From the NCBI GenBank assembly GCA_037481695.1, contig JBBFLE010000026.1:1-35062 (forward strand): DNA of 35,062 bases. The letters run 5' to 3'. Positions 24,503-32,604 of this stretch are shown piece after piece. The position numbers were made by a program, and so were the translations under genes. The notes beneath the pieces are model-generated. The model was not told the DNA's origin and did no database searches. It saw only the letters and a program-made list of their open reading frames with translations. Origin of the DNA: a bacterium. Its GTDB lineage: Bacteria > Desulfobacterota > Desulfocorpusculales > Desulfocorpusculum. The stretch's first letter is position 1; each line of letters starts with the position of its first letter.

Positions 24503-24885
24503 TTCCGGTCTCCCTGACCCCATGCTAGGGCAAGCCTCTCAAGGGCCTCTTCGATGGCTTCCTCCAGTTCGTCTCTTGTGGGAATCATGTCAAAGACCAA
24601 TTCCCCTTGGATGAACAGGGAGGGAACCGGCGCCAGCCGCATATGCTTGAGCACCCCTTCATCCCCATAGAGGGACTTGGAGAGCTCTAGGAAACGTTTC
24701 CCCCCCTCCCTGGTCATGAAGTGAACTCTCCTGTAGTCTATTTTTTCCCCATACTGCGGCAATACTTCTCTAACAGCCTCGTCCATGTAATAACAGGGCA
24801 AGCAATAGTCTGCCTTGTACATGACCTCTATGAGGAGTTTTTCTCCCTCTGGAAGAGCCCAAAAGGCTTCTCCTGTTGCAGGCAT
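24499..24885 (-). CDS. Thioredoxin-fold protein with CLPC motif (Cys homologue)
   Basis: A 128-residue protein with the pair CLPC at 28-31 in YKADYCLPCYYMDEAV, a cis-Pro strand VPSLFIQGELVFDMIPT and a closing acidic helix. It is the Cys-containing counterpart of the Sec protein just downstream, with an extra insertion near residues 83-88. The start follows GGGGAGG nine bases upstream. Its stop overlaps the start of the Sec gene. It has no signal peptide, so it should be cytoplasmic. Confidence 0.85.
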   Translation of the reverse strand: MPATGEAFWALPEGEKLLIEVMYKADYCLPCYYMDEAVREVLPQYGEKIDYRRVHFMTREGGKRFLELSKSLYGDEGVLKHMRLAPVPSLFIQGELVFDMIPTRDELEEAIEEALERLALAWGQGDRK

Positions 24886-24993
24886 CCTGGATTCCTCCCC
24901 TTCAGATGAGAGGATTTTCCCAGCATGGAGGCCGGGATGGGGCCATATATCTCATAGACCCCATCCCGACATTCTTCCCAGAGACCCCGGGAT

Positions 24994-25398
24994 TCACACG
25001 ATGCTGGAGTCTGATCTTGTGAACCGGCCGGCACCTGCTCTTTGCAGGTTTTCCTGAATCTTGTCAAATTCGAACCCCTTTTCCCTCAGGGACAAGATCT
25101 TGTCCCTCATGGTGGGTGTTGGGGCCCTCTTGGCCATCTCATCGATGAGCTCCTCGTATTGGGGAATGATGCTCTCGAAGACGAGATCCCGCTCAATGCA
25201 GATGGTGGGAAGCACCCTTCCTTTCAACTCCAGGAATTTCCCGATCCCGTCCTTGTTCTTGATGGACCATTCCCTGTACTCGATCATGTCCTGGACTTCA
25301 GTGGGCATGGCGGCGATGGATTCCATCATGTAACCGCAAGCTGCGCACTGCACGCTGTCCAAGGTGAGCACATCGATATGGATCTTTTCCTCAGACAT
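24994..25398 (-). CDS. Thioredoxin-fold protein with CAAC motif (Cys homologue)
   Basis: A 134-residue protein with CAAC at 18-21 in LDSVQCAACGYMMESI, a cis-Pro strand LPTICIERDLVFESII, and a 40-residue C-terminal extension (MRDKILSLREKGFEFDKIQE and beyond) that the Sec homologue at 23880 lacks. The ATG at 25398 stands six bases after AAGGAGG; a GTG two codons earlier overlaps that site. It starts 24 bases after the read-through stop of the Sec-methyltransferase, tight spacing that fits the longer reading of that gene. Confidence 0.86.
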   Translation of the reverse strand: MSEEKIHIDVLTLDSVQCAACGYMMESIAAMPTEVQDMIEYREWSIKNKDGIGKFLELKGRVLPTICIERDLVFESIIPQYEELIDEMAKRAPTPTMRDKILSLREKGFEFDKIQENLQRAGAGRFTRSDSSIV

Positions 25399-25422
25399 TT
25401 GCACCCTCCTTGTCAGACGTGT

Positions 25423-26457
25423 TCACCAGGACTCTGGGTACTTGGTGTAATACTGGTAATACCAATCTCTCGCCTCATAAGCCTGATCCATATGTTCCAC
25501 CGGAACATCGTAGGGCATGTCTCACCCAGGGGCAAAAGTGAACCCGGTGTTGCCACCGGCAGCCAGGCTCACTATGGCATCCTCCCTAGGTGAAAGAAGT
25601 CCCAAGCTTAGGGCCAGGGTAAGTTTAAGATTCCCGCCGAACCCCACCTTGTACTTCATGGCCATGTCCCTTACGAACAACATGTTAAGCTGTTCGTCAA
25701 TGGCAAAGCCGTGAGTTCCCACCTTGCAGACCTCCTCTAGGACCTTGGTGCAGTCTCCGCAGATGAAGAAAGAGGAAGTCTTTCCAGCCTCATGAATGGC
25801 CTTTATGGCAGGCTGGGAATTAGGGGTCACGTACTCCCTGAAGGTCTCTGGTTTTATCTGGGAAGCCACCGGATCCACCACACAGATGATGTCGCATCCC
25901 ATCTCGGCGTAGAACCTAGCAGAGCAGGCCCCAACCTCTCCGGCAAACTTGATCACCTCGTGGGCAAAATCCTTTTTCTTGTAAACATCCGTAAATATCC
26001 TGACACCTGCCAGGTGGGAAGCCAGGGTCAGGGGACCGCACAGCAATCCCATCATCACGCAATCCAGCTCGTCCAACTGCGGCTTGGCGATCCTGGCTGC
26101 CTCAAAAATGACCGGCCATCTACCTGATTCCTTGGTGGGGAGCTTCAGCCCGGCCTCTGAGGGTGTCTTGTCCGAGCATGGATGAGTCACCACCGAAGGC
26201 ACATTGTCCCCCCACCACTTGAGCTCGCAGCCCACTGCATTGGCTTCCACTGAGAGGTCGAAAAGCAACGGGATCCCGTCGGCATGGTAACGCTTGGCCG
26301 CATTGACTACCCCTTTGGCCAGCAGCTGAGGATCCTTCAAAAACTTGTCAGCGGGCTCGTTGATCAGAAAGGCACTGTGGACCCCCGAATAGGGGACCCA
26401 GGGGGGAATGTCGGTCCTTTTTCCCCTATAAGCATCTATCAACCTCTGTTTGGCCAT
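25423..26457 (-). CDS. Selenocysteine-containing UroD/MtaA-family methyltransferase
   Basis: A 344-residue protein if UGA at 25522-25524 is Sec312. Up to the UGA it is a normal UroD/MtaA-fold protein; the usual family end is PGC(D/G)-x-P followed by a helix. Here it reads TFAPG-Sec-DMPYDVPVEHMDQ and continues for 32 residues to a UGA stop at 25423. So Sec takes the place of the C-terminal zinc-ligand Cys. The other site is FIC233GDC236 in place of HxCG, so His is lost and a second Cys gained. The ATG follows AAGGAGG. A perfect hairpin sits at SECIS distance. The four thioredoxin-fold genes follow directly. Its substrate is unknown; methyl transfer to or from a corrinoid is the family role. 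Confidence 0.88.
25492..25508 (-). promoter_or_regulatory. Candidate bacterial SECIS element of the Sec-methyltransferase
   Basis: In the mRNA ATGTTCC-GGT-GGAACAT forms seven perfect pairs with a GGU triloop. The loop starts 21 bases after the UGA, in the bacterial SECIS range, and GGU resembles the loop bases that SelB contacts in E. coli fdhF. Confidence 0.75.
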
Positions 26458-26606
26458 GTGATACCTCCTTGTTTACACGTAAGGCCTTAATCAACATGAG
26501 CCATCCCATCTCTGTGATCCGTAAGAATACACCACCTCCTTTCTTTCAAATGCCTAACCATCCGTGTGCACTTGATTCGCGAGAGTCTAGGCTAGGCCTG
26601 TGCTCA

Positions 26607-26630
26607 CTGCGCCTTGATTCCTAGGCGCAG
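26607..26630 (-). repeat. Hairpin spanning the CobW copy 3 stop codon
   Basis: CTGCGCC and GGCGCAG (26607-26613 and 26624-26630) pair around the TAG stop. There is no T-run. It could be a processing or attenuation site between the two halves of the operon; about 150 gene-free bases follow before the Sec-methyltransferase, including an isolated AAGGAGG at 26535-26541 with no good start codon. Confidence 0.35.
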
Positions 26631-27559
26631 AGACATTCTTTGAGCCGTTCAATGATTTTGGTCTGCTCCACTCTCCATCCCACGAAGGCCAGTCGGGTCT
26701 GGCCAGATCCTTGCAGGCTTACCCATTCGGTCTTACCTCCCACATGATTGATGAAGCAAAGCCCATTTTCCAAAAGAGCAAAGCCTTTCACCCGGTAGAG
26801 CTCATAGGGAAGCTGGCTCAGAAATTTCCTGAAGCACTCCTCTCGCAGGGGGACATCTCCTTGGAAGGCAAAGCTCACAAAGCCCATGCCGTGAGCATCT
26901 TCATGGCTTTCGTGCTCATGGAGCCCCTGCAGCCTAGATTCCAACAGATGATCCTCAGATACGCTCCAGAGAACTTGAGGATCAACTTTGCAATGGTGTG
27001 TGGGAACCACTGCTGTGCCAGGATTGTTTTCTTGGATTTCACGCAAGAAAACGGGTATTTTCTCAGGCGACAAAAGATCCACCTTGTTTAGGAGCACCAG
27101 ATCAGCCGCGCGTATTTGGTTGAAAAAAAGCGGACCTAGATGCTCCCGATTTTCCCAAAAGTCTGCATCCACAACGGTAATGACTTTCTGCACAAACAGG
27201 GATCCAGATGGTTCTTCGTTTTTCAGCACGTCCAGGATTTCCACAGGATCTGCCACTCCCGTGGCTTCTATGAGTAAACGCCTGGGGTCGAAAGTCTTGA
27301 TTATTTCTCTGAGGCTCCTCAAGAGATCTCCCTGGATAGTGCAGCATATGCATCCGTTGGTAAGCTCCACCACGGGTGTGCCACCATTTTTGAGCAGCTC
27401 TCCGTCAATACCTATCTGTCCGAACTCGTTTACCAAGACAGCTGTGGAAGAAAGGTCCCCTGGCCAGCTTAGAATGTGGCGAAGGAGCGTGGTTTTTCCT
27501 GCTCCCAAAAACCCACCTATGAGGGTCACTGCGCATGGAGCCGAATTCTTCCCAGACAT
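26621..27559 (-). CDS. CobW/COG0523-family GTPase, copy 3
   Basis: A 312-residue G3E GTPase with all classic motifs: Walker A GGFLGAGKTT (15-24), NEFGQIGIDGELL, the metal motif GCICC (69-73), LIEATGVADP, NKVD in LVLLNKVDLL and a histidine-rich loop HEHESHEDAHG (214-224). The C-terminal CobW_C domain ends in CLCA. It most resembles the YjiA/YeiR-type zinc chaperones. The ATG at 27559 lies eleven bases after the DUF2284 stop; the in-frame extension to 27718 is a shadow of that gene. As the gene before the Sec-methyltransferase, it is a candidate to load its metal. Confidence 0.92.
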   Translation of the reverse strand: MSGKNSAPCAVTLIGGFLGAGKTTLLRHILSWPGDLSSTAVLVNEFGQIGIDGELLKNGGTPVVELTNGCICCTIQGDLLRSLREIIKTFDPRRLLIEATGVADPVEILDVLKNEEPSGSLFVQKVITVVDADFWENREHLGPLFFNQIRAADLVLLNKVDLLSPEKIPVFLREIQENNPGTAVVPTHHCKVDPQVLWSVSEDHLLESRLQGLHEHESHEDAHGMGFVSFAFQGDVPLREECFRKFLSQLPYELYRVKGFALLENGLCFINHVGGKTEWVSLQGSGQTRLAFVGWRVEQTKIIERLKECLCA

Positions 27560-27570
27560 CACAGATCTTT

Positions 27571-28164
27571 TCACTCCACCAGAATGATTCCGTAATAATG
27601 GAAAAGGTCGCGCCTTTTTTGGGCCAGCCTGGGTCTGATGCCCAAGTTCTGCAAGGTGCCCAACAGGTCTATGGAGAAAGACTCCACTGAGGGCCTTTTC
27701 TCCTGGGGGAAACGGCAATCACCCGGGTATGCGCATTCTTTACACAGCCCGCAGGTTTCCCCCACCAACCCAAAAGCCTTGTAGTAGCCTTCCAAGAAAA
27801 GGGATCTCTCCAGGCTCACCGTGCCCTTCCAGCATCGCACTTGCTTGGCACGCTTGCGGGCATTGTCCAAATAGAAATCCGGACAATCCTGAGTTCCCAC
27901 AAGCAGAAGGGCTTCCCGGAATTCCCCCAATATGGACCTTGCAGTTTCAACCCCGGGTGTGGCAGGCGGACAACACCAGTTGGTGTTGTACTTCTTACAT
28001 CCATAACGGCATTTCAGATGTACCCACTGGCTTACCAGGATCTTTTCAGCCGGAAACGGAACCAGCAGCTCCAGACCGTAGCGTCTGGCGTTCTGGGTCA
28101 GACATCTCAATAGCTTCCTAGGAATTCCCTTGTGCTCCAAAGGGATGACTTTTCCATTTCTCAT
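27571..28164 (-). CDS. DUF2284 putative metal/Fe-S binding protein, copy 2
   Basis: A 197-residue paralogue of the protein at 14620-15126. Cysteines are at 52 and 56 (HLKCRYGCKKYN), 64-65 (NWCCPPATP) and 138, 141, 144 and 150 (CGLCKECAYPGDCRFP). The C-terminus YYGIILVE matches the other copy's VMVLLE, so the ends are homologous. It lies between the small cysteine-rich protein and CobW copy 3. Function is unknown; repeated pairing with corrinoid methyl-transfer genes suggests electron transfer or metal handling for them. Confidence 0.9.
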   Translation of the reverse strand: MRNGKVIPLEHKGIPRKLLRCLTQNARRYGLELLVPFPAEKILVSQWVHLKCRYGCKKYNTNWCCPPATPGVETARSILGEFREALLLVGTQDCPDFYLDNARKRAKQVRCWKGTVSLERSLFLEGYYKAFGLVGETCGLCKECAYPGDCRFPQEKRPSVESFSIDLLGTLQNLGIRPRLAQKRRDLFHYYGIILVE

Positions 28165-28199
28165 GGCTCAGCTTGGGTCCTTTCCAAGGCTGAGTGCCT

Positions 28200-28535
28200 T
28201 CAGCCTCTTTGACCGGCCAGATCAAACAGAATTCTCACATCCCGAGCAACCGCCATGTCCATGGCCACCTCTGCTGCTTTTATCACAGCCAAAGGTACGG
28301 GGCAGGAAGCATGGCAACCAGCACTTTCAGCTGCCCGGTAGACCGGGTTGCTGGTGATAGGGGCAAAGAGCCCTTTCATGGCTATGGTAGTGAGCCGTTG
28401 TCCCATACTTTTTATGTGCTTGCACTCAGATCTAATCTCCAACCCAACGGACCACCTACCTTCTCTCCTGGCGCAAACATCACACAAGAAACCGCAGACA
28501 CCAGGCTCCACGGTTACCCTAATAGGATCTCCCAT
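28200..28535 (-). CDS. Small cysteine-rich protein (probably DUF6951-like)
   Basis: A 111-residue protein beginning MGDPIRVTVEPGVCGFLCDV and containing SECKHIKSMG and a C-terminal CHASCPVPLAVIKAAEVAMD. The mix resembles a family of small proteins seen next to corrinoid activation genes of anaerobes, which I believe is DUF6951, but the name is from memory. Cysteines (Cys14, 18, 21, then 42, 77 and 81) may bind a metal or cluster. I chose the ATG at 28535; a longer frame overlaps the end of the RACo gene. It lies 36 bases before the DUF2284 gene. Confidence 0.75.
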   Translation of the reverse strand: MGDPIRVTVEPGVCGFLCDVCARREGRWSVGLEIRSECKHIKSMGQRLTTIAMKGLFAPITSNPVYRAAESAGCHASCPVPLAVIKAAEVAMDMAVARDVRILFDLAGQRG

Positions 28536-28579
28536 CTCACAAAGGCCCTTGAGAGAAGCCTCTCCTCCCTGCGTGTTTC

Positions 28580-30637
28580 TTACTTCTGATGCAGTATCTC
28601 TGGCCTTACTATCCCCTCCAGATGGGGATACTTGTCTTTCATGTGAGGGATCTGCATACACTCCATGAACTGTTGTTGGAAGTCTTTCTCCACGGTGAGT
28701 TCTATGTATTCCACGTTTCTGGCTACCCAGTTGGCCTCAACCCTCTTCTCCCTGTTGAGAAGACACGCCCTGGCTCCGTCCCCTGCGGCGTTGCCTACAG
28801 AGATTATCCTGTCAATCTCGCAATCCGGGAAAAGCCCCATTACCAAGGCCTTGGTTCTGTCCACGTGGGTCCCAAAAGCACCGGCGATCTTCACCGAATC
28901 CACATGTTCCACTCCCATTCGCCTCATCATAAGTTTGCATCCAGCATGAAGAGCCCCTTTGGCCAGCTGGATTTGGCGCACATCCCTTTGAGTAATGACT
29001 ATGTCCTTACCTATACTTGTCTCTTCAGCCCAGGCCAGAACGAACTCGGGCTGATTGTTCTCGGGATTTCTCCTGAAACGAGGGGATTTCTGCTCCTTGT
29101 TGAAGACGCCGCTCTTGGTGATTACCCCGGCCGCATACAACTCCGCCAAAACATCCAAAATGCCCGAGCCGCAGATCCCTTTGGCCTTCATCTCTTTGGG
29201 CTCTGAGTAACTTCTCCAAGCGTCCCGGCCTATGACCTTGTAGTCCACTTCATGAGTGTCTGGGTCTATTTTGATGCGTTCAATGGCCCCAGGGGCCGCA
29301 CGCATGCCAAACAGTATCTGCGCCCCTTCCAAAGCCGGGCCTGTGGCGCAAGAAGAAGAGATCATCTTGTGTTTATTGCCCAGCACCAGTTCTCCATTGG
29401 TGCCTATGTCTATTATCAGAGCCATTTCATCCTTCTTGTACGGCTCTTCTGCCACCAGCACCCCCACGTTGTCTGCTCCTACAAATCCCGCCTCATTGGG
29501 AAGCACATGCACATAAGCCGAGGGGTTCACCTTGAGGCCCAGATCCCTGGCCTTGATATCCAGGCTATGGTGGATAACAGGAGGAAATGGTGCCAGTCCC
29601 ACGAACTGGGGATCCAGCTGGAGAAGAATGTGGTGCATGGCGGTGTTTCCCACTATGGTCACATCCTCCACATCTTCCCTAGAGAGCCTCAGGTAAGTCC
29701 TGCCTTCCTCAGGGACCTCCACCCACTCCTCCTGGGCATCGGCCCCCTTGCCTTTCTTGAGTTTCTTCTTAGGGGGGTGAGTGCCCTGCACGGCCTGATC
29801 AATGACCCAGTTGAGCCCTTCCACAATATCCTCACTCATGCGTTTGAGGCCATCTTCGGTGGTCATGTGGAAGGTTATCCGAGACATCACGTCTTCCCCG
29901 TACTTGCACTGGGGGTTCATGAGGGAAACCGTGTCCAGCACCTCCATGGTGTCCAGATTGCAGAAATAGCCGGCCACGGTTGTGGTGCCGATGTCTATGG
30001 CGATACCATAATGGGCCTCGCACCTGCCAGGCCTGACGCGTATTATCTCCTTGTCCATCCATATGCTCACCGTGACCTTCCACTCACCCTGCCTCAGAGC
30101 CCCCGGGAGCTGCCTCAATGTCAGAAAGTCGATCCCCAGATTGGTCAAGCCGTACAACCTCTCCAGCTCTCTGCAAACTCTCTCGAAATCCGCTGTTGGC
30201 TCCTCGAAAGTAGGAGGCTCCACCTCCACGTAGTAGGTCTTCACGGCCGGATTATGTTGTATTTCAATGGCCCTGGCAGCCTTGCTGACCACTTGTTTGC
30301 CTGCCCGGGACTCCTCTGGCACAAACACCAGAAGGTCCCCTTGCACCTTGGCGCAACAGGCCAGCCTGTAGCCAGCCCCCTTTTCCTCTGCGTTTATGAA
30401 CTTCTCTTCTTCCTCCTGCCAAGGGCTTGCGTTATCCATGCTGGAATGAATGCCAAATTTCTGGAAAAAACCTTCCTCAATGCGGACCTTGCACTTCCCG
30501 CACACCTTCTTTTCCCCGCAAAGGGTCTCTATGTCTACCCCAAGGACTCTCGAGGCCTCTATGAGGGTTGAATCCTTCTTAACAGGGCCTCTTCGTCCTG
30601 AAGGCTGAAATATGACCATGGCCTTGGCTTCGTCCAT
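28580..30637 (-). CDS. Reductive activator of corrinoid proteins (RACo/RamA-like, DUF4445)
   Basis: ATP-dependent reductase that returns inactive cob(II)alamin on corrinoid proteins to cob(I)alamin. The 685-residue protein has an N-terminal 2Fe-2S ferredoxin domain (Cys40, Cys46, Cys49 and Cys94 or 95), a linker, and a C-terminal ASKHA ATPase domain with GIAIDIGTTTVAGYF, VTIVGNTAMHHILL, LIIDIGTNGELVLGN and KIAGAFGTHVD. The ATG at 30637 is six bases after GGGGAGG; a GTG two codons earlier is an alternative. It follows the corrinoid protein and MtaA genes, its probable targets. The gene end has no overlap with the small Cys-rich gene. Confidence 0.94.
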   Translation of the reverse strand: MDEAKAMVIFQPSGRRGPVKKDSTLIEASRVLGVDIETLCGEKKVCGKCKVRIEEGFFQKFGIHSSMDNASPWQEEEEKFINAEEKGAGYRLACCAKVQGDLLVFVPEESRAGKQVVSKAARAIEIQHNPAVKTYYVEVEPPTFEEPTADFERVCRELERLYGLTNLGIDFLTLRQLPGALRQGEWKVTVSIWMDKEIIRVRPGRCEAHYGIAIDIGTTTVAGYFCNLDTMEVLDTVSLMNPQCKYGEDVMSRITFHMTTEDGLKRMSEDIVEGLNWVIDQAVQGTHPPKKKLKKGKGADAQEEWVEVPEEGRTYLRLSREDVEDVTIVGNTAMHHILLQLDPQFVGLAPFPPVIHHSLDIKARDLGLKVNPSAYVHVLPNEAGFVGADNVGVLVAEEPYKKDEMALIIDIGTNGELVLGNKHKMISSSCATGPALEGAQILFGMRAAPGAIERIKIDPDTHEVDYKVIGRDAWRSYSEPKEMKAKGICGSGILDVLAELYAAGVITKSGVFNKEQKSPRFRRNPENNQPEFVLAWAEETSIGKDIVITQRDVRQIQLAKGALHAGCKLMMRRMGVEHVDSVKIAGAFGTHVDRTKALVMGLFPDCEIDRIISVGNAAGDGARACLLNREKRVEANWVARNVEYIELTVEKDFQQQFMECMQIPHMKDKYPHLEGIVRPEILHQK

Positions 30638-30771
30638 CCCCACCTCCCCTTGAACCCAGGATTACATTGGCCGCTTCTTCAAGATCCAGCCCCTGGCAGA
30701 TCTTGCTCTGCAGTCTGAGGGTGGCTTGAGCTCTAATGCATTGGCAAGAGCACCTCTGTTAAAAGCCTTAT

Positions 30772-31443
30772 CTACACCTGACCTGCTGCCCTCATCTCTC
30801 TGAGCCTTCCTATCATCTTTATGGCTTCCTCCACGGCATTTCCTGCAGATTCGGCGTATCCGTCGGCTCCAAAGAGCTTGGCCACATCCTTGGTCACTGG
30901 AGCCCCGCCCAACATGATGGCCACGTTGGGGTTTTTTTCTTTGATCATCTGAATGACCTTGCGCATCCCCAACATGGTGGTGGTCATCATGGCGGACATG
31001 GCCACGATTTCCGCATCTGTTCTGAGCTGCTCTTTGACAAAGTTCTCCAGGGGCACGTCCCTGCCTAAGTCGTGCACTGTGAATCCAGCCACGTCGAACA
31101 TCATCTTGACCAGGTTCTTCCCTATGTCGTGCACGTCCCCCTGAACCGAGCCTATTACCACTTGAGCCTTGGACTCGCCCTCTTTCTTGGGTACATGCGG
31201 CCTGAGAATTCCCAGACCAGCATACAGAGCATCCGCGCACATTAAGACCTCGGGCACAAAGTACTCATTGCGTTCATAAAGCCCACCCACTATTTCCATA
31301 CCGTGGGCCAGTCCGTCCATGATGGCTTCCAAGGGGTCGTAGCCGTTGTCCACCACTGCTTGGGCCGCTTCTTTGACCTGATCCTCGTTGTAATTCACAA
31401 CCCCATCGCTCAATGCCTTGAGCAGCTCTTCCTTGTTTGCCAT
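30772..31443 (-). CDS. B12-binding corrinoid protein (MtaC/MtbC family)
   Basis: Methyl-carrying corrinoid protein of 223 residues. An N-terminal helical cap (residues 1-90) includes DPLEAIMDGLAHGMEIVGGL and YFVPEVLMCADALYAGL. The Rossmann B12 domain follows with the base-off motif DVHDIG (103-108), His105 being the lower cobalt ligand, then MMFDVAGFTVHDLGRDVP, MLGGAPVT and FGADGYAESAGNAVEEA. It would accept a methyl group from a substrate-specific methyltransferase and pass it to MtaA. The start follows AAGGAGG. It ends with TAG where the family normally ends. Confidence 0.95.
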   Translation of the reverse strand: MANKEELLKALSDGVVNYNEDQVKEAAQAVVDNGYDPLEAIMDGLAHGMEIVGGLYERNEYFVPEVLMCADALYAGLGILRPHVPKKEGESKAQVVIGSVQGDVHDIGKNLVKMMFDVAGFTVHDLGRDVPLENFVKEQLRTDAEIVAMSAMMTTTMLGMRKVIQMIKEKNPNVAIMLGGAPVTKDVAKLFGADGYAESAGNAVEEAIKMIGRLREMRAAGQV

Positions 31444-31545
31444 GTTTCCTCCCCTCCTTAGTCTGGTTTGTAAGACTTCTTCTCTCTTGCAGATGGCCGC
31501 GGCCCTAGGAGTCCTTTACCAGTTGCGAAACATAGGTCTGTGTGC

Positions 31546-32604
31546 TCAGCTCAGACGGCCTACAGCAGGACTCGGCCTTGCTCCGCCATATTCCCTGGTG
31601 GTTTTCACTATGGCCAGCATGTTTTCCTCTTTTATGTCCGGCCAAAGGTCGCATCCCGGCATAACCGCATCCACCCCAGAGTCTATATTGACTTTTATGG
31701 CAGCCACCGCCTCTTGTACGGTGGTCTCAGCCTTGCAAGGCAGGGCGAAGACGTCGAAGTTGCCGAACAACAAGACATGGTTGCCGAGCTTCTTCCGCGT
31801 CTCCACCAGGTTATTTTTTATGTCCACACTGATGGCATCGGCTCCGCACTCGTTCATCATCTCCACCAGGGGATCCGTCTGCCCGCAGATGTGAAGAATT
31901 TTGGGTGATTTCCAGGCAGCCAATATCCTGGTCAATCGAGGCTTTATCATCTCACGAAAGGTCTTAGGACTAAGTAGATCAGCGGCTACTCCGGGCTCCC
32001 TCAGCGTGATATAGTCCGCACCTGCAGCCTGAAGGGCCTGCCCGATCTTGATGATCATTTCTGTGAGCTTGTCCAGGAGTTGCTCCACCTTGTCTCTTTG
32101 CTTGAACACGGCCTTCAGAATCATGTCCAGCTCCAGGATCTGCCCTGCCTGGGTGAAAGGTCCCAACTGCCACGCCCCTACCGGGTATTCAGGGGCTTGC
32201 TCCTTGATGATCTTTATGGCCTGGGGAATCAGGGGCATCCTGCCCAGTTCCATGATGTTCTCTGGGATTTCCACCTCATCCATGCTTTTCCATCTCTTCT
32301 CGGGTATTGTGGGATAAAGAATGTCCTCCGAATCCTCATAAAGGCTTATCTTGTTTCCCATGGCTTCAGACTCCCAGCACATGTCATAGGGCACCACAAT
32401 GGAGTCGAATCCCATGAGCTTGCTGGACCAGATGGCTGACTGAGCCAGGCGGTTGGCATCGGTGTGGACTTGGGCGAAATGGTATCCCAGCTTCTTTATG
32501 GCAGGCATCACCACCATCCCCATTCCACTGAAAAAGGGCATGGTGTCCAGAGGTTCCCTCTTGAAAAGCCTCATGATTCTCTCTTTGGGGGTGAACTGGG
32601 TCAT
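31546..32604 (-). CDS. MtaA/CmuA-family corrinoid methyltransferase, copy 2
   Basis: A 352-residue UroD-fold zinc methyltransferase with His238-x-Cys240 (KILHICGQTD) and Cys318 (VMPGCDLWPD). It aligns with the copy at 13397-14452 from residue 1 with hardly a gap, which also fixes the start at 32604, 10 bases after AAAGGAG, rather than at 32703. It sits directly upstream of the corrinoid-protein gene and is its likely partner. Both copies carry the same C-terminal tail RPSPAVGRLS. No substrate-specific MT1 such as MtaB, MttB or MtmB is in the window, so it may itself act on the methyl donor, as the CmuA-like fusion proteins do. Confidence 0.92.
   Translation of the reverse strand: MTQFTPKERIMRLFKREPLDTMPFFSGMGMVVMPAIKKLGYHFAQVHTDANRLAQSAIWSSKLMGFDSIVVPYDMCWESEAMGNKISLYEDSEDILYPTIPEKRWKSMDEVEIPENIMELGRMPLIPQAIKIIKEQAPEYPVGAWQLGPFTQAGQILELDMILKAVFKQRDKVEQLLDKLTEMIIKIGQALQAAGADYITLREPGVAADLLSPKTFREMIKPRLTRILAAWKSPKILHICGQTDPLVEMMNECGADAISVDIKNNLVETRKKLGNHVLLFGNFDVFALPCKAETTVQEAVAAIKVNIDSGVDAVMPGCDLWPDIKEENMLAIVKTTREYGGARPSPAVGRLS

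Noticed and set aside
29252-30571. 439-codon open frame on the plus strand opposite the RACo gene
   Set aside because: It is the antisense shadow of a well-supported gene with all RACo motifs; composition is skewed to His, Leu and Arg as expected for a shadow.
30772-30774. TAG at the end of the corrinoid protein as pyrrolysine
   Set aside because: The protein already has full family length and the frame behind TAG is short and not protein-like.
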